Shown here: in pieces, positions 6,968-13,891 of the stretch
Layout: each line of letters starts with the position of its first letter
Numbering within the stretch: position 1 is the stretch's first letter
Assembly (NCBI GenBank): GCA_000434615.1
Contig: FR880787.1
Coordinates: 1 to 16,281, forward strand
Length of the DNA stretch: 16,281 nt
Reading direction: 5' to 3'
Source of the DNA: Clostridium sp. CAG:510
GTDB lineage: Bacteria; Bacillota; Clostridia; Lachnospirales; Lachnospiraceae
The notes under the pieces: generated by a model
Told to the model about the DNA's origin: nothing
The model's input: only the letters and a program-made list of their open reading frames with translations
Database searches by the model: none
Position numbers and translations under genes: made by a program

Positions 6968-7052
6968 ATTTTCTTCACGCGTATTTGTCCAATATGTTTT
7001 GATTGCTGTATGCGTCTGTCTGTTGTTTATGTCCTTATGATACCCTGTTTCT

Positions 7053-7856
7053 TCACGCCAGTATGTCCTGCAGTCCATCGTATTCTGTCATATGTATGAA
7101 CCTCTGTAAATCCACCACACTCCGGTTAAACAGCATCAGCATTTGTCTGCCGTCCTTCCTCGGATAGAGTCTGTCGGCATGAAAATGTCCGAACGCCCAT
7201 CGTTTATAAGAAAGCCCTTCCTCTATTTCACCCAGGTATTGCTCCATCCGCTTATCCACCGTCTCCTGGCTGATATAAGGCAGAAACAAATCCCGCGGTT
7301 CGTAGGATATCGGACAGGTATGGGATATCACCAGGTCAAATTCCTGTTCCTTCGCCTTTATCTTTCTGCCTGTGTTCATTTCTTCCTCCGACAACTGCTC
7401 ATCCTCAAACCATGTCCATCCACGGTTTAACCGGTACCATTTGTCCACACTGTAAGCTCCCGGAAGTGAAAATGTTTTGTAACCGTCAAATTCATATACA
7501 GCGGGTCCGTCGGATAAATATTCTATCTGCGGGAATTTCTTTTCCACATAAATTTCACCGCCGTATTTCTTTTTTGCTTCCCATTTTTCCGGGTGCATCT
7601 CTATTACCTTCTGCACTCTTGCCTCATGATTTCCCCTGAGGCAGATGTAGGTAAACGGATACCTGGAAAGTGCCTTCTTAAACCTTGCGTCCTGCTGGCC
7701 CTGCAGCGCATAATTTGCCCCCACATCCCCCAGCAGAATGATATGGTTGTTTCCGGTATCCAACTGCAAACGTTCTTTATTCTTTTCGTAAAAATTCCGG
7801 ATTACCTCCGGTTTGCCGTGAATATCGCCTAACAGGAACCATCTTTCCTTTTCCAT
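7053..7856 (-). CDS. Calcineurin-like metallophosphoesterase
   Basis: This 267-residue protein has the ordered metal-binding motifs of the calcineurin-like phosphoesterase fold: GDIHG at 10-14, GDVG at 43-46, GNHE at 75-78, a later SHTCP histidine and GHFHADR near the C terminus. These bind two metals and hydrolyse phosphomonoesters or diesters; the substrate cannot be told from sequence. It has no signal peptide, so it acts in the cytoplasm. The start follows GGAGG by five bases. It heads the pair with the DUF2828 gene 153 bp downstream. Its likely promoter (ATGACA, 17 bases, TACAAT) overlaps copy 2 of the 24-bp motif at 7924-7947. All catalytic residues look present and the length is normal. 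Confidence 0.92.
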   Translation of the reverse strand: MEKERWFLLGDIHGKPEVIRNFYEKNKERLQLDTGNNHIILLGDVGANYALQGQQDARFKKALSRYPFTYICLRGNHEARVQKVIEMHPEKWEAKKKYGGEIYVEKKFPQIEYLSDGPAVYEFDGYKTFSLPGAYSVDKWYRLNRGWTWFEDEQLSEEEMNTGRKIKAKEQEFDLVISHTCPISYEPRDLFLPYISQETVDKRMEQYLGEIEEGLSYKRWAFGHFHADRLYPRKDGRQMLMLFNRSVVDLQRFIHMTEYDGLQDILA

Positions 7857-7902
7857 GGCTGCCTCCGTTTTCTAAAATGTCTTCTTTTGTGGTTCTGATA
7901 TC

Positions 7903-7931
7903 ATTGTAAACGAGAATAACCGGTTTGTCAT
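7903..7931 (-). promoter_or_regulatory. Sigma-A-type promoter of the metallophosphoesterase gene
   Basis: On the minus strand ATGACA (7931-7926) is followed after exactly 17 bases by TACAAT (7908-7903), each one mismatch from consensus. The expected transcript start is about 40 bases before the ATG at 7856. The -35 lies inside the repeated 24-bp motif. Confidence 0.5.
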
Positions 7932-7947
7932 TGAACGCATAGTTTAA
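7924..7947. repeat. 24-bp motif, copy 2
   Basis: TTTGTCATTGAAC, three variable bases, then TAGTTTAA, matching copy 1 at 1736-1759 in 21 of 24 positions. Its distance to the minus-strand start at 7856 (68-91 bases) is nearly the same as for copy 1 (64-87), and it covers the -35 region of the metallophosphoesterase promoter. Confidence 0.55.
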
Positions 7948-7972
7948 TTTCCTCTGTCAAAAATGGAGGCTG

Positions 7973-8018
7973 AAATAAAATACCGCCTGCAAATCAAATT
8001 ACATGCCGATAGGCGGTA
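7973..8018 (-). terminator. Second terminator behind purC
   Basis: On the minus strand TACCGCCT (8018-8011) pairs with AGGCGGTA (7988-7981) across a 22-base loop and is followed by TTTTATTTC. It stands immediately behind the stronger terminator at 8024-8059, giving a tandem pair that insulates purC from the metallophosphoesterase unit. Confidence 0.55.
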
Positions 8019-8023
8019 CATAG

Positions 8024-8059
8024 CAAAAAACGCAGAGCTTTCTTACAAAGCCCTGCGTT
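8024..8059 (-). terminator. Main Rho-independent terminator of purC
   Basis: On the minus strand a 13-base stem (AACGCAGGGCTTT with AAAGCTCTGCGTT, one G-U pair) with a five-base loop is followed by a run of six T. It begins 21 bases after the purC stop at 8080. The stem and tail are of classic intrinsic-terminator form. Confidence 0.85.
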
Positions 8060-8079
8060 CGCATTACCATTATAAACTT

Positions 8080-8955
8080 TTACTTTCCAAGCGGCTTACC
8101 GGTCAGTTTTTCGTATCCTTCGAGGTAGATATCGATGGTCTTCTGCGCCACATCTTCGGGAAGTTTCCAGCCCTTTTCGGGATTGGCTTTCAGCCAGTCG
8201 CGGGCGAACTGCTTGTCGAAGGAAGGCTGTCCGTGGCCGGGTTCGTAAACATCGGCAGGCCAGAAACGGGAGCTGTCGGGGGTCAGCATTTCATCGCCCA
8301 GTACCACATTGCCGTTTTCATCCAGACCGAATTCAAACTTGGTGTCTGCGATAATGATGCCTCTTGTCAGGGCATATTCCGCACATTTCTTGTAAAGAGC
8401 AATGGTATAGTCCTTAAGCTTGGTTGCGTATTCCTCACCCTTGCCGGGGAAGTACTTTTCCAGATGGGCAATGCTCTGCTCGTAGGATATATTTTCATCA
8501 TGGTCGCCAATCTCGGCTTTGGTAGAAGGGGTGTAAATGGGTTCAGGCAGCTTGTCGGACTCCTTTAAGCCCTCGGGAAGCTTGATGCCGCAAACGGTTC
8601 CGTTCTCCTTGTAGCTTGCCCAGCCACTGCCGGTGATGTAACCGCGGACGATGCATTCGATGGGAAGCATCTGCAGTTTTCTGCACATCATGCTATTTCC
8701 GTCAAATTTCTCCTGCTGGAAAAATTCCGGCATATCCTTTACATCCACAGAAATCATATGGTTGGGAATAATGTCCTCGGTCATATCAAACCAGAACTTG
8801 GACATCTGTGTCAGCACGGTTCCCTTTTTAGAAATGATATTGTCCAGAATTACGTCGAAACAGCTGATACGGTCGGTTGCTACCATAATCAGACTGTCCC
8901 CATTGTCATAAATCTCGCGTACTTTACCTTCTTTGATTGGCTTTAATTCCTGCAT
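8080..8955 (-). CDS. purC: Phosphoribosylaminoimidazole-succinocarboxamide synthase (SAICAR synthetase)
   Basis: The enzyme joins aspartate to CAIR using ATP, giving SAICAR, a step of de novo purine synthesis leading to IMP. The 291-residue protein carries the ATP-grip start IKEGKVREIYD (residues 7-17), SAICAR synthetase signature 1 (LPIECIVRGYITGS, 97-110) and signature 2 (IIADTKFEFG, 201-210). The C terminus YEKLTGKPLGK is complete, and the length matches the longer purC type common in clostridia. The start follows AAGGAG by seven bases. It stands alone rather than in a pur operon, 77 bp behind a helicase gene, with its own dyad-covered -10 and two terminators. No purine riboswitch core is recognisable in the short leader. 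Confidence 0.97.
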   Translation of the reverse strand: MQELKPIKEGKVREIYDNGDSLIMVATDRISCFDVILDNIISKKGTVLTQMSKFWFDMTEDIIPNHMISVDVKDMPEFFQQEKFDGNSMMCRKLQMLPIECIVRGYITGSGWASYKENGTVCGIKLPEGLKESDKLPEPIYTPSTKAEIGDHDENISYEQSIAHLEKYFPGKGEEYATKLKDYTIALYKKCAEYALTRGIIIADTKFEFGLDENGNVVLGDEMLTPDSSRFWPADVYEPGHGQPSFDKQFARDWLKANPEKGWKLPEDVAQKTIDIYLEGYEKLTGKPLGK

Positions 8956-8975
8956 GTTTTTTCTCCTTATATTTG

Positions 8976-9017
8976 AGTGATATTATAATAAACACTTCCA
9001 TATATGTGTGTATCACT
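8976..9017 (-). promoter_or_regulatory. purC promoter with overlapping dyad
   Basis: The minus strand carries a perfect TATAAT (8987-8982) with a weak -35 (CACACA, 9010-9005), placing the transcript start about 20 bases before the ATG at 8955. The -10 lies inside an inverted repeat AGTGATA (9017-9011) and TATCACT (8982-8976) with inner ACAC/GTGT arms. A separate TTGACA at 9036-9031 has no matching -10 at 16-18 bases. The symmetry suggests an operator over the promoter. It does not match the PurR box that I know. Confidence 0.5.
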
Positions 9018-9032
9018 TTTTATGGTCGGTTG

Positions 9033-11006
9033 TCAAGGTGTAGACGGAATTCCTTTTCTTTTTACTCTGCATGTAACAGGATGGGAAAGCAGTTCTTTAC
9101 AGAAGCTATGCGGTTTACCCGTCGTGAAAACATACAACTCGGATTTTGCCCGGGTCGCCCCCACATAAAACAGACGCCGCTCCTCTTCGTATGTTTTACG
9201 CTCTTCTGCGGATATTTTTCCATCCCCATACATATTCAGTGAACTGCTTATCATCTGTGCCGGCAGAATGCCGTCCGTCACATCCATCAGATACACCGTA
9301 TCATACTCGAGTCCCTTGCTGGCATGTATGGTGGACAAAATAAAATTGCAGCTATAGTCCGTTTCTTTCCGGGTAAGAATATCCTGCAGCTCCCGCAGTC
9401 TTTGCAGAAGCCCCGCCATGGAGTCCTCCCGGCTTCCCAGAATCTGCAGAATTTCTATCTTATCGGCTTTCAGCCCACATCGTTCTAAATATTCCTGATA
9501 CCCCATGTAATACAAAATATGCTTCACGGCTTTGTCGCCCCGTTCCGTCAGAAGCTGCTGCATATGCATGCGCGTATTCTGCACACTGCTCATGGTATAA
9601 TCACTCAGCCCATGGTAGCGCACTGCCGCATTCCACACGGAAATGTCCTGCGTTTCGCTGATTCTGGCTATCTGCAGGGCGTCCTCTTTCCGGATGTAGG
9701 TATTGATTTTATAATAGACCTGCAAAAAGGTTTCGGCATCCTTCGGATGCATGGCAAGCTTCATGATGTTCAGCACATCCAACACCGTGCGGTGGGTAAA
9801 AAAGGAAATTTCCGCATTCCGCATACGGTAAGGAATTTCCTTCCGCTCCAGCAAATCAATCAAAGGAAGGGCGCACTCGTGGTCCCGGTAAAGCACCGCC
9901 ACAGTGTGGGAGGCGTCCGCGGTCCCGTTGTCTGACCTGCCGCCCACTCTGTCTGCCCGAGCGGCGGCGCAGTTTTCCGCCACGGCTGTCAGGTAGCGGT
10001 ACTGGTCGTCCCTTGTTTTCACCGCAATCTCTTTTACAACTTCCTCTCCGTCTTTTATCGCGCGCATGTGCTTTTTGTGGCGGAGCGTGTTTTTCTGGAT
10101 AAAGGTATCGGCAGCCTTTACGATGCCGGCGCCGGAGCGGAAGTTTTCTTCCATTAAAAGCACCTTGGCACCGGGATGGTTTTTCTCAAAGGAAAGCAGC
10201 GCCTCCGGGTACGCCGCACGGAAGCCGTAAATGCTTTGGTCCTCATCTCCCACCATAAACAGGTTTTCCGTTTTGGATGCAAGCAGGGCTATAATGGCAT
10301 GCTGGATTTTGGAAGTGTCCTGCGCCTCGTCCACGCACAGGTACGGAAATTTATCCTGATACAGTCTAAGCAGCTCCGGAAACCGTTGCAGCATGGTATA
10401 GGCATACACCATCTGGTCGTCGTAGTCCATCAGCTTCTGCTCCCTTAGCCAGGTGTTGTATTCTTTATAAATAGCAGAAATTTTCATATCGGCTGTTTTG
10501 TCCATTTCCCGGATTTCCGCATCCGTGAGCATGCTGTTTTTGATGTAGGTAATAAGTGTCCGTACCGTCTGCAAATCACTTTCCGTGGCGTATGTCCGCT
10601 CCGTCTTCTGGTAGATTTTCGCCAGTGTGTCCGCAATGACTTTTTCATCGTTCAGAAGGGCAAAGGGCGTCCGGCCGGTTTTCCTGCCGTAAGTATGTAT
10701 GATACCGGCGCAGATGCCGTTAATGGTTTTAAAGGTCAGTCTGTCTGCCATATCCGTTCCGAACAAGGAGGCAAAGCGGGCTGCCATATCCTCGGTCGCC
10801 GCCACCGTATAGGTCACCGTCAGAATTTTCTCCGGGGCAATGCCCTTTGCGTAAATCATATAGCCGAGGCGGGTCACCAGCACCGTAGTCTTGCCGGAGC
10901 CGGGCACAGCAAGAAGCAGTACCGGGCCTTCCACACTCTGTACTGCTTCCTTCTGCTGTTCATTTAATTTTTGCGGAAATTTTCTTTCAAATTCCTGCCA
11001 TTCCAT
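9033..11006 (-). CDS. UvrD/Rep-type superfamily 1 DNA helicase
   Basis: This 657-residue protein has the complete set of SF1A helicase motifs in order: a Q-motif-like LNEQQKEAV at 14-22, Walker A AVPGSGKTT at 33-41, motif Ia near ILTVTYTVAA, motif II DEAQD at 226-230, motif III GDEDQSIYGFR at 253-263, motif IV EENFRSG, motif V TIHASKGLEYD and motif VI EERRLFYVGATRAKSE at 608-623. Such ATPases unwind DNA 3' to 5' in repair and replication restart. At 657 residues it is shorter than PcrA/UvrD (about 720-750), with almost no tail after motif VI, so it is more likely a paralogue than the main housekeeping enzyme. It starts 12 bp after the GDSL esterase stop, with AAAGGA upstream, so the two genes are co-transcribed. 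Confidence 0.95.
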   Translation of the reverse strand: MEWQEFERKFPQKLNEQQKEAVQSVEGPVLLLAVPGSGKTTVLVTRLGYMIYAKGIAPEKILTVTYTVAATEDMAARFASLFGTDMADRLTFKTINGICAGIIHTYGRKTGRTPFALLNDEKVIADTLAKIYQKTERTYATESDLQTVRTLITYIKNSMLTDAEIREMDKTADMKISAIYKEYNTWLREQKLMDYDDQMVYAYTMLQRFPELLRLYQDKFPYLCVDEAQDTSKIQHAIIALLASKTENLFMVGDEDQSIYGFRAAYPEALLSFEKNHPGAKVLLMEENFRSGAGIVKAADTFIQKNTLRHKKHMRAIKDGEEVVKEIAVKTRDDQYRYLTAVAENCAAARADRVGGRSDNGTADASHTVAVLYRDHECALPLIDLLERKEIPYRMRNAEISFFTHRTVLDVLNIMKLAMHPKDAETFLQVYYKINTYIRKEDALQIARISETQDISVWNAAVRYHGLSDYTMSSVQNTRMHMQQLLTERGDKAVKHILYYMGYQEYLERCGLKADKIEILQILGSREDSMAGLLQRLRELQDILTRKETDYSCNFILSTIHASKGLEYDTVYLMDVTDGILPAQMISSSLNMYGDGKISAEERKTYEEERRLFYVGATRAKSELYVFTTGKPHSFCKELLSHPVTCRVKRKGIPSTP

Positions 11007-11018
11007 GTATCATTTCCT

Positions 11019-11681
11019 TTACTGTCTGCTGATTTCCGCTGCGATTTCGTCCTCGGTAGCTGCCATCGCCTGCAGTTTTTTCCACACCGCATCCGCCAGC
11101 GCCCGATGCCCTTGGGCATCCATATGCTCTCTGTCAGCCGAAGAAGGCTCCGCCACATCCGATGCCGCCAGAAATTCATAGCCGTACAGCTTTGCCAGTC
11201 TGCCGTACTCCGTTTTCAGTTCCCTGGAAACCTCTACGGATGCCCTGTTAAACTCCGGGTCGTATTCCTTTTCCCACACGCCCTCGCCCAGATAAATCGG
11301 GGACAAAAGCAGCACGGGAAGTGACGCATCATAATTTTTAACCTGCTTTAACAATACTTCCATTCCCTTCCCTATCACATGGGAAGAGGCGTTGTACACC
11401 GTTTTGCAGTCGTTGGTTCCCAGCATCAGCACCACCGCATCCACCGGGTAATGGGTTTCCAAAAGCGGCAGGAGAAAATTGCTTCCCTTTCTGCCCATGC
11501 GGACACTATCCTCAAAAATCGTGGTTCTTCCCACCAGACCTTCTTCAATAATGCGGTATCCGCCGCCTTTTGCTTTTTCCTGCAAAAGTCCCGTCCACCG
11601 TACATCCTCCGGAAAACGGCTGCCGTCCACCGGATTGTATCCATATGTATTTGAATCGCCGAAACAAAGTATATTTTTCAT
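11019..11681 (-). CDS. GDSL/SGNH-family lipase or acylesterase
   Basis: This 220-residue SGNH hydrolase shows block I FGDSNTYG with nucleophile S10, block II glycine in EEGLVGRTT, block III GTND at 88-91, and block V DREH with D183/H186. The N-terminal MKNILCFGDSNTYGYNP is typical of the arylesterase-like subgroup that hydrolyses esters of small alcohols or acetylated sugars. There is no signal peptide, so it acts in the cytoplasm; the substrate is unknown. The start follows GAGAGGG by eight bases. A good sigma-A promoter lies 36 bases upstream. It is the first gene of the pair with the helicase downstream, an unusual partner with no obvious functional link. Confidence 0.94.
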   Translation of the reverse strand: MKNILCFGDSNTYGYNPVDGSRFPEDVRWTGLLQEKAKGGGYRIIEEGLVGRTTIFEDSVRMGRKGSNFLLPLLETHYPVDAVVLMLGTNDCKTVYNASSHVIGKGMEVLLKQVKNYDASLPVLLLSPIYLGEGVWEKEYDPEFNRASVEVSRELKTEYGRLAKLYGYEFLAASDVAEPSSADREHMDAQGHRALADAVWKKLQAMAATEDEIAAEISRQ

Positions 11682-11716
11682 GGAGTATGCCCTCTCTGCT
11701 TTTTTTGTTAAGAGAA

Positions 11717-11745
11717 ATCATACGCTCCATATCCTACTATGTCAA
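11717..11745 (-). promoter_or_regulatory. Sigma-A promoter of the esterase-helicase operon
   Basis: On the minus strand a perfect TTGACA (11745-11740) is followed after exactly 17 bases by TATGAT (11722-11717), one mismatch from consensus. This is one of the two clearest promoters in the window and would start a short leader before the ATG at 11681. The gap 11746-11820 holds two copies of ATAGGTATT (near 11745 and 11802) and no clear terminator for lrgB. Confidence 0.78.
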
Positions 11746-11820
11746 TAGGTATTATCTGATTATGCACCGTTTGCCTTATTGTTTCTTTCTATCATCCGTT
11801 ATAGGTATTTCCTAATTCCC

Positions 11821-12513
11821 TTATAAAAACTTTGCAAACACGGAGGAAAACAACACCGTCAGAATACCGGAAACCGCAATGGCAAGGCTGCTCATGGCGC
11901 CCTCTATCTCACCGATTTCCATGGCTTTTGCCGTACCAATCGCGTGGGCGGCGCTACCGAAGGCAAGTCCCTTGGAAATGGGTTCTTTGATGTGGAAAAT
12001 CTTACAAATCATTTCACCCATCATATTGCCCAGTACACCCGTAACGATAATCACCGCCACCGTAATGGTCACATAGCCGCCAAGTTCTTCCGACACGCCC
12101 ATGCCGATTGCCGTGGTAATGGATTTGGGAAGCAGTGTCACGTATTCTTCATGGGAAAGTCCCAGAAGCAGAGATAACGCAAGCACCGTCACCAGACTTG
12201 TCAGCACACCGGACAGAAGTCCTATCACGACCGCCTTGCAGTTTTTCCGCAAAAGCTCCCACTGTTCGTACAGAGGAATGGCAAGACAGACAGTTGCCGG
12301 TGTCAGCAGATATCCTAAGAACTGCGCACTTTCGTTGTAGGTTTCATAATCCACTTTTCCCACAACCAGCACCACGATGGACACCAGAATGGAAATGAGA
12401 AGCGGGTTAAAAATCCCTAACTTGAATTTTTTCTTTAAAAACATACCGAGCAGGTATGCCAGCAGGCTTAACGTAACGCCCGCAAACATGGAATTTTCAA
12501 AAAAACTATTCAT
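11821..12513 (-). CDS. lrgB: LrgB-family membrane protein
   Basis: A 230-residue, very hydrophobic protein with about six to seven membrane segments. It contains family features such as FNPLLISILVSI, YLLTPATVCLAIPLYEQWEL, the conserved LPKSITTAIGMGVSEELGG stretch and GLAFGSAAHAIGTAKAMEIG. LrgB works with LrgA in the cytoplasmic membrane; described roles include control of murein hydrolase activity and cell death in Staphylococcus and pyruvate or glycolate transport in other bacteria. Its ATG overlaps the end of lrgA by 8 bp, so translation is coupled. All conserved blocks look intact and the length is normal. Confidence 0.93.
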   Translation of the reverse strand: MNSFFENSMFAGVTLSLLAYLLGMFLKKKFKLGIFNPLLISILVSIVVLVVGKVDYETYNESAQFLGYLLTPATVCLAIPLYEQWELLRKNCKAVVIGLLSGVLTSLVTVLALSLLLGLSHEEYVTLLPKSITTAIGMGVSEELGGYVTITVAVIIVTGVLGNMMGEMICKIFHIKEPISKGLAFGSAAHAIGTAKAMEIGEIEGAMSSLAIAVSGILTVLFSSVFAKFL

Positions 12514-12880
12514 GGTTCTCCCCCTTCATTCTGTCCCTGCGGATAACCCACTGTGACAAAAGTCCCGTTACCGCCATAACCGTAACAATTGTTACCACCG
12601 TAATAATGCAGACCGGAACAAGCACCGGCTTCAAAATCCCCCAGCTTTCCACAAGACCCACGCCCGCCGGAATAAACATCACCGGCATGATTTCGATTAA
12701 GAACTTGCCCGCATCCTTCACATCCTCCAATTTTACCAGACCTGTTTTTAGGCAGATAAACAAAATGACCATGCCGTAAATGCTTGCCGGAATGGGCAGC
12801 GGCAGCACATATTTGAGCAGTTCCCCGATAAGGGAAATCGCCAGAATAATCAGAAACTGTTTCACATATTTCATTTTCAT
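12506..12880 (-). CDS. lrgA: LrgA/CidA-family membrane protein
   Basis: A 124-residue protein with about four membrane segments and the family sequence LIGELLKYVLPLPIPASIYG, then MVILFICLKTGLVKLEDVKD and IMPVMFIPAGVGLVE. LrgA/CidA proteins are holin-like membrane partners of LrgB. The start at 12880 (MKMKYV) has no Shine-Dalgarno sequence directly before it; AAAGGAG lies at 12916-12910, separated by a perfect hairpin that would bring the two to seven bases apart if folded. A second ATG two codons in (12874) is possible. The neighbour upstream is an AraC-type regulator instead of the LytSR two-component system usual in Staphylococcus, so induction is probably by a carbon or metabolite signal (inference). 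Confidence 0.9.
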   Translation of the reverse strand: MKMKYVKQFLIILAISLIGELLKYVLPLPIPASIYGMVILFICLKTGLVKLEDVKDAGKFLIEIMPVMFIPAGVGLVESWGILKPVLVPVCIITVVTIVTVMAVTGLLSQWVIRRDRMKGENHE

Positions 12881-12885
12881 TCCAT

Positions 12886-12916
12886 GTCTTTTTTGTGTAA
12901 AAAAGACCGCTCCTTT
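12886..12916 (-). promoter_or_regulatory. Split ribosome binding site of lrgA with intervening hairpin
   Basis: Minus strand: AAAGGAG (12916-12910), CG, then GTCTTTTTT (12907-12899), loop ACAC, AAAAAAGAC (12894-12886), then ATGGA and the lrgA ATG at 12880. The nine-base stem is perfect. Without folding, the SD is 29 bases from the start; with the hairpin looped out the gap is seven bases. The ATG directly after the stem opens a two-codon frame (ATG GAA TGA) whose stop overlaps the lrgA start. Confidence 0.45.
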
Positions 12917-12930
12917 GCATCTTAAATCTT

Positions 12931-12946
12931 TGGCGTCGAAGCGCCA
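12931..12946 (-). other. GC-rich hairpin at the predicted 5' end of the lrgAB transcript
   Basis: TGGCG and CGCCA arms enclose a six-base loop containing TTCG on the minus strand. It lies about where transcription from the promoter at 12953-12980 would begin, so it may be a 5' stabilising stem. It could instead be a weak terminator for araC, but no T-run follows it. Confidence 0.4.
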
Positions 12947-12952
12947 TTCCCT

Positions 12953-12980
12953 ATTTTAGTCACTTTTCCTCTTTTGTCAA
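12953..12980 (-). promoter_or_regulatory. Candidate lrgAB promoter overlapping the araC stop
   Basis: A perfect TTGACA (12980-12975) on the minus strand is followed after 16 bases by TAAAAT (12958-12953). It lies over the last codons of the AraC gene, so lrgAB can be expressed alone or by read-through from araC. Confidence 0.5.
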
Positions 12981-13873
12981 TTCTGATTTTCCGCCATCTG
13001 CCTTCGGTAGGCTTTCGGAGATACTCCCGTCATTTTTTTGAACTGCCGGTTAAAATTGGACAGATTGTTGTAGCCGCATCCGGTTGCGATTTCTGCAACA
13101 TTTTCCGTGGTATCCGTAAGCGCCGCACAGGCTGCCTGGATGCGCAGGTGAATGAGATATTCAATGGCGCTGCAGCCTACCACCTTCTGAAAAGTATTCA
13201 TAAAGTGACTGATGCTGATGGCGCATATGCCCGCAAGGTAGTCCACACTGATGGTTTCTTCGTAATGAAATGTCATGTATTCCAGTGCCGGACGAATCAG
13301 CTCCGAGCTGCCTGTCTGTTGCCCTCTTTCCGATATATTTTCCTTTTTTTCAAAAAAATAAAGCAGCGCAAACAACCGGCTTTTCAAAAATAAATCATGG
13401 TAGGCATCGTTACATTCCGCCAGGGCAATCAAATCCTCCGCCAGTTCTTTCACCTTCGGATAATCGGCATCTTCCCTTCCGTACTTCGGCTTCACCTGCA
13501 GCTGCCCGTTTCTGAGCGGTTTTATATAGGAAAGACTGCTTCGGTCGTTCTGTTCCGCTCCCACCATATTCGCATGAAAAACGAAAGCGCGGTACTTCAG
13601 TCCTTCCTCTTTATCATGGTATGCCGCATGCAGCATGTTGGGTGGAATAAGCACCACGTCCCCACTTTCCACCGGAAAATGCATATCGCCGCAGATAAAT
13701 TCGCCCTTTCCCTCCGTCACCACATCGAGCTCCAGTTCGCTGTGCCAGTGCATGGGCACCGTGGGAAACGCCTCCGGAAGCCGGCAGTTATACAAACTGT
13801 AGGGCACAGTTACCGAGCTGTGATGCCGCTGTTCCATCAATTCTTTTTGTTCCGTCAGCTTATTTCTTCCCAT
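12977..13873 (-). CDS. AraC-family transcriptional regulator
   Basis: A 298-residue regulator with an N-terminal cupin-like sensing domain (MHWHSELELDVVTEGKGEF near residues 41-59, VESGDVVLIPPNMLHAAYHD) and a C-terminal pair of AraC helix-turn-helix motifs (ISVDYLAGICAISISHFMNT and NVAEIATGCGYNNLSNFNRQ, ending FKKMTGVSPKAYRRQ). Regulators of this type sense a sugar or related compound and activate nearby carbohydrate genes. The start follows AAGGGAG by six bases, and a TAA two codons upstream fixes the frame. It is divergent from the GH31 enzyme gene and upstream of lrgAB. Its leader contains four 23-bp tandem repeats. The GH31 gene is the most likely target. Confidence 0.94.
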   Translation of the reverse strand: MGRNKLTEQKELMEQRHHSSVTVPYSLYNCRLPEAFPTVPMHWHSELELDVVTEGKGEFICGDMHFPVESGDVVLIPPNMLHAAYHDKEEGLKYRAFVFHANMVGAEQNDRSSLSYIKPLRNGQLQVKPKYGREDADYPKVKELAEDLIALAECNDAYHDLFLKSRLFALLYFFEKKENISERGQQTGSSELIRPALEYMTFHYEETISVDYLAGICAISISHFMNTFQKVVGCSAIEYLIHLRIQAACAALTDTTENVAEIATGCGYNNLSNFNRQFKKMTGVSPKAYRRQMAENQN

Positions 13874-13891
13874 TGGTTACTCCCTTATCCT

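Noticed and set aside
6900..7052. Y-RNA-like gene beside the DUF2828 gene
   Set aside because: Only a seven-base hairpin is present; no long closing stem or tRNA-like module could be traced by eye.
7963..8568. Plus-strand 201-codon open frame opposite purC
   Set aside because: It runs through both terminators and the antisense of conserved purC codons, with no RBS or family match.
8956..9032. Purine riboswitch upstream of purC
   Set aside because: The leader is under 30 bases from the predicted start, and the conserved purine-aptamer core is absent.
12931..12946. Intrinsic terminator of araC
   Set aside because: The stem is short and is followed by AAAGATTTAAG with no T-run. A promoter for lrgAB begins just before it.
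12510..12947. Alternative-frame minus-strand protein overlapping lrgA
   Set aside because: It is Gly/Cys/Tyr-rich shadow translation. lrgA in the other frame has the full family sequence and couples to lrgB.
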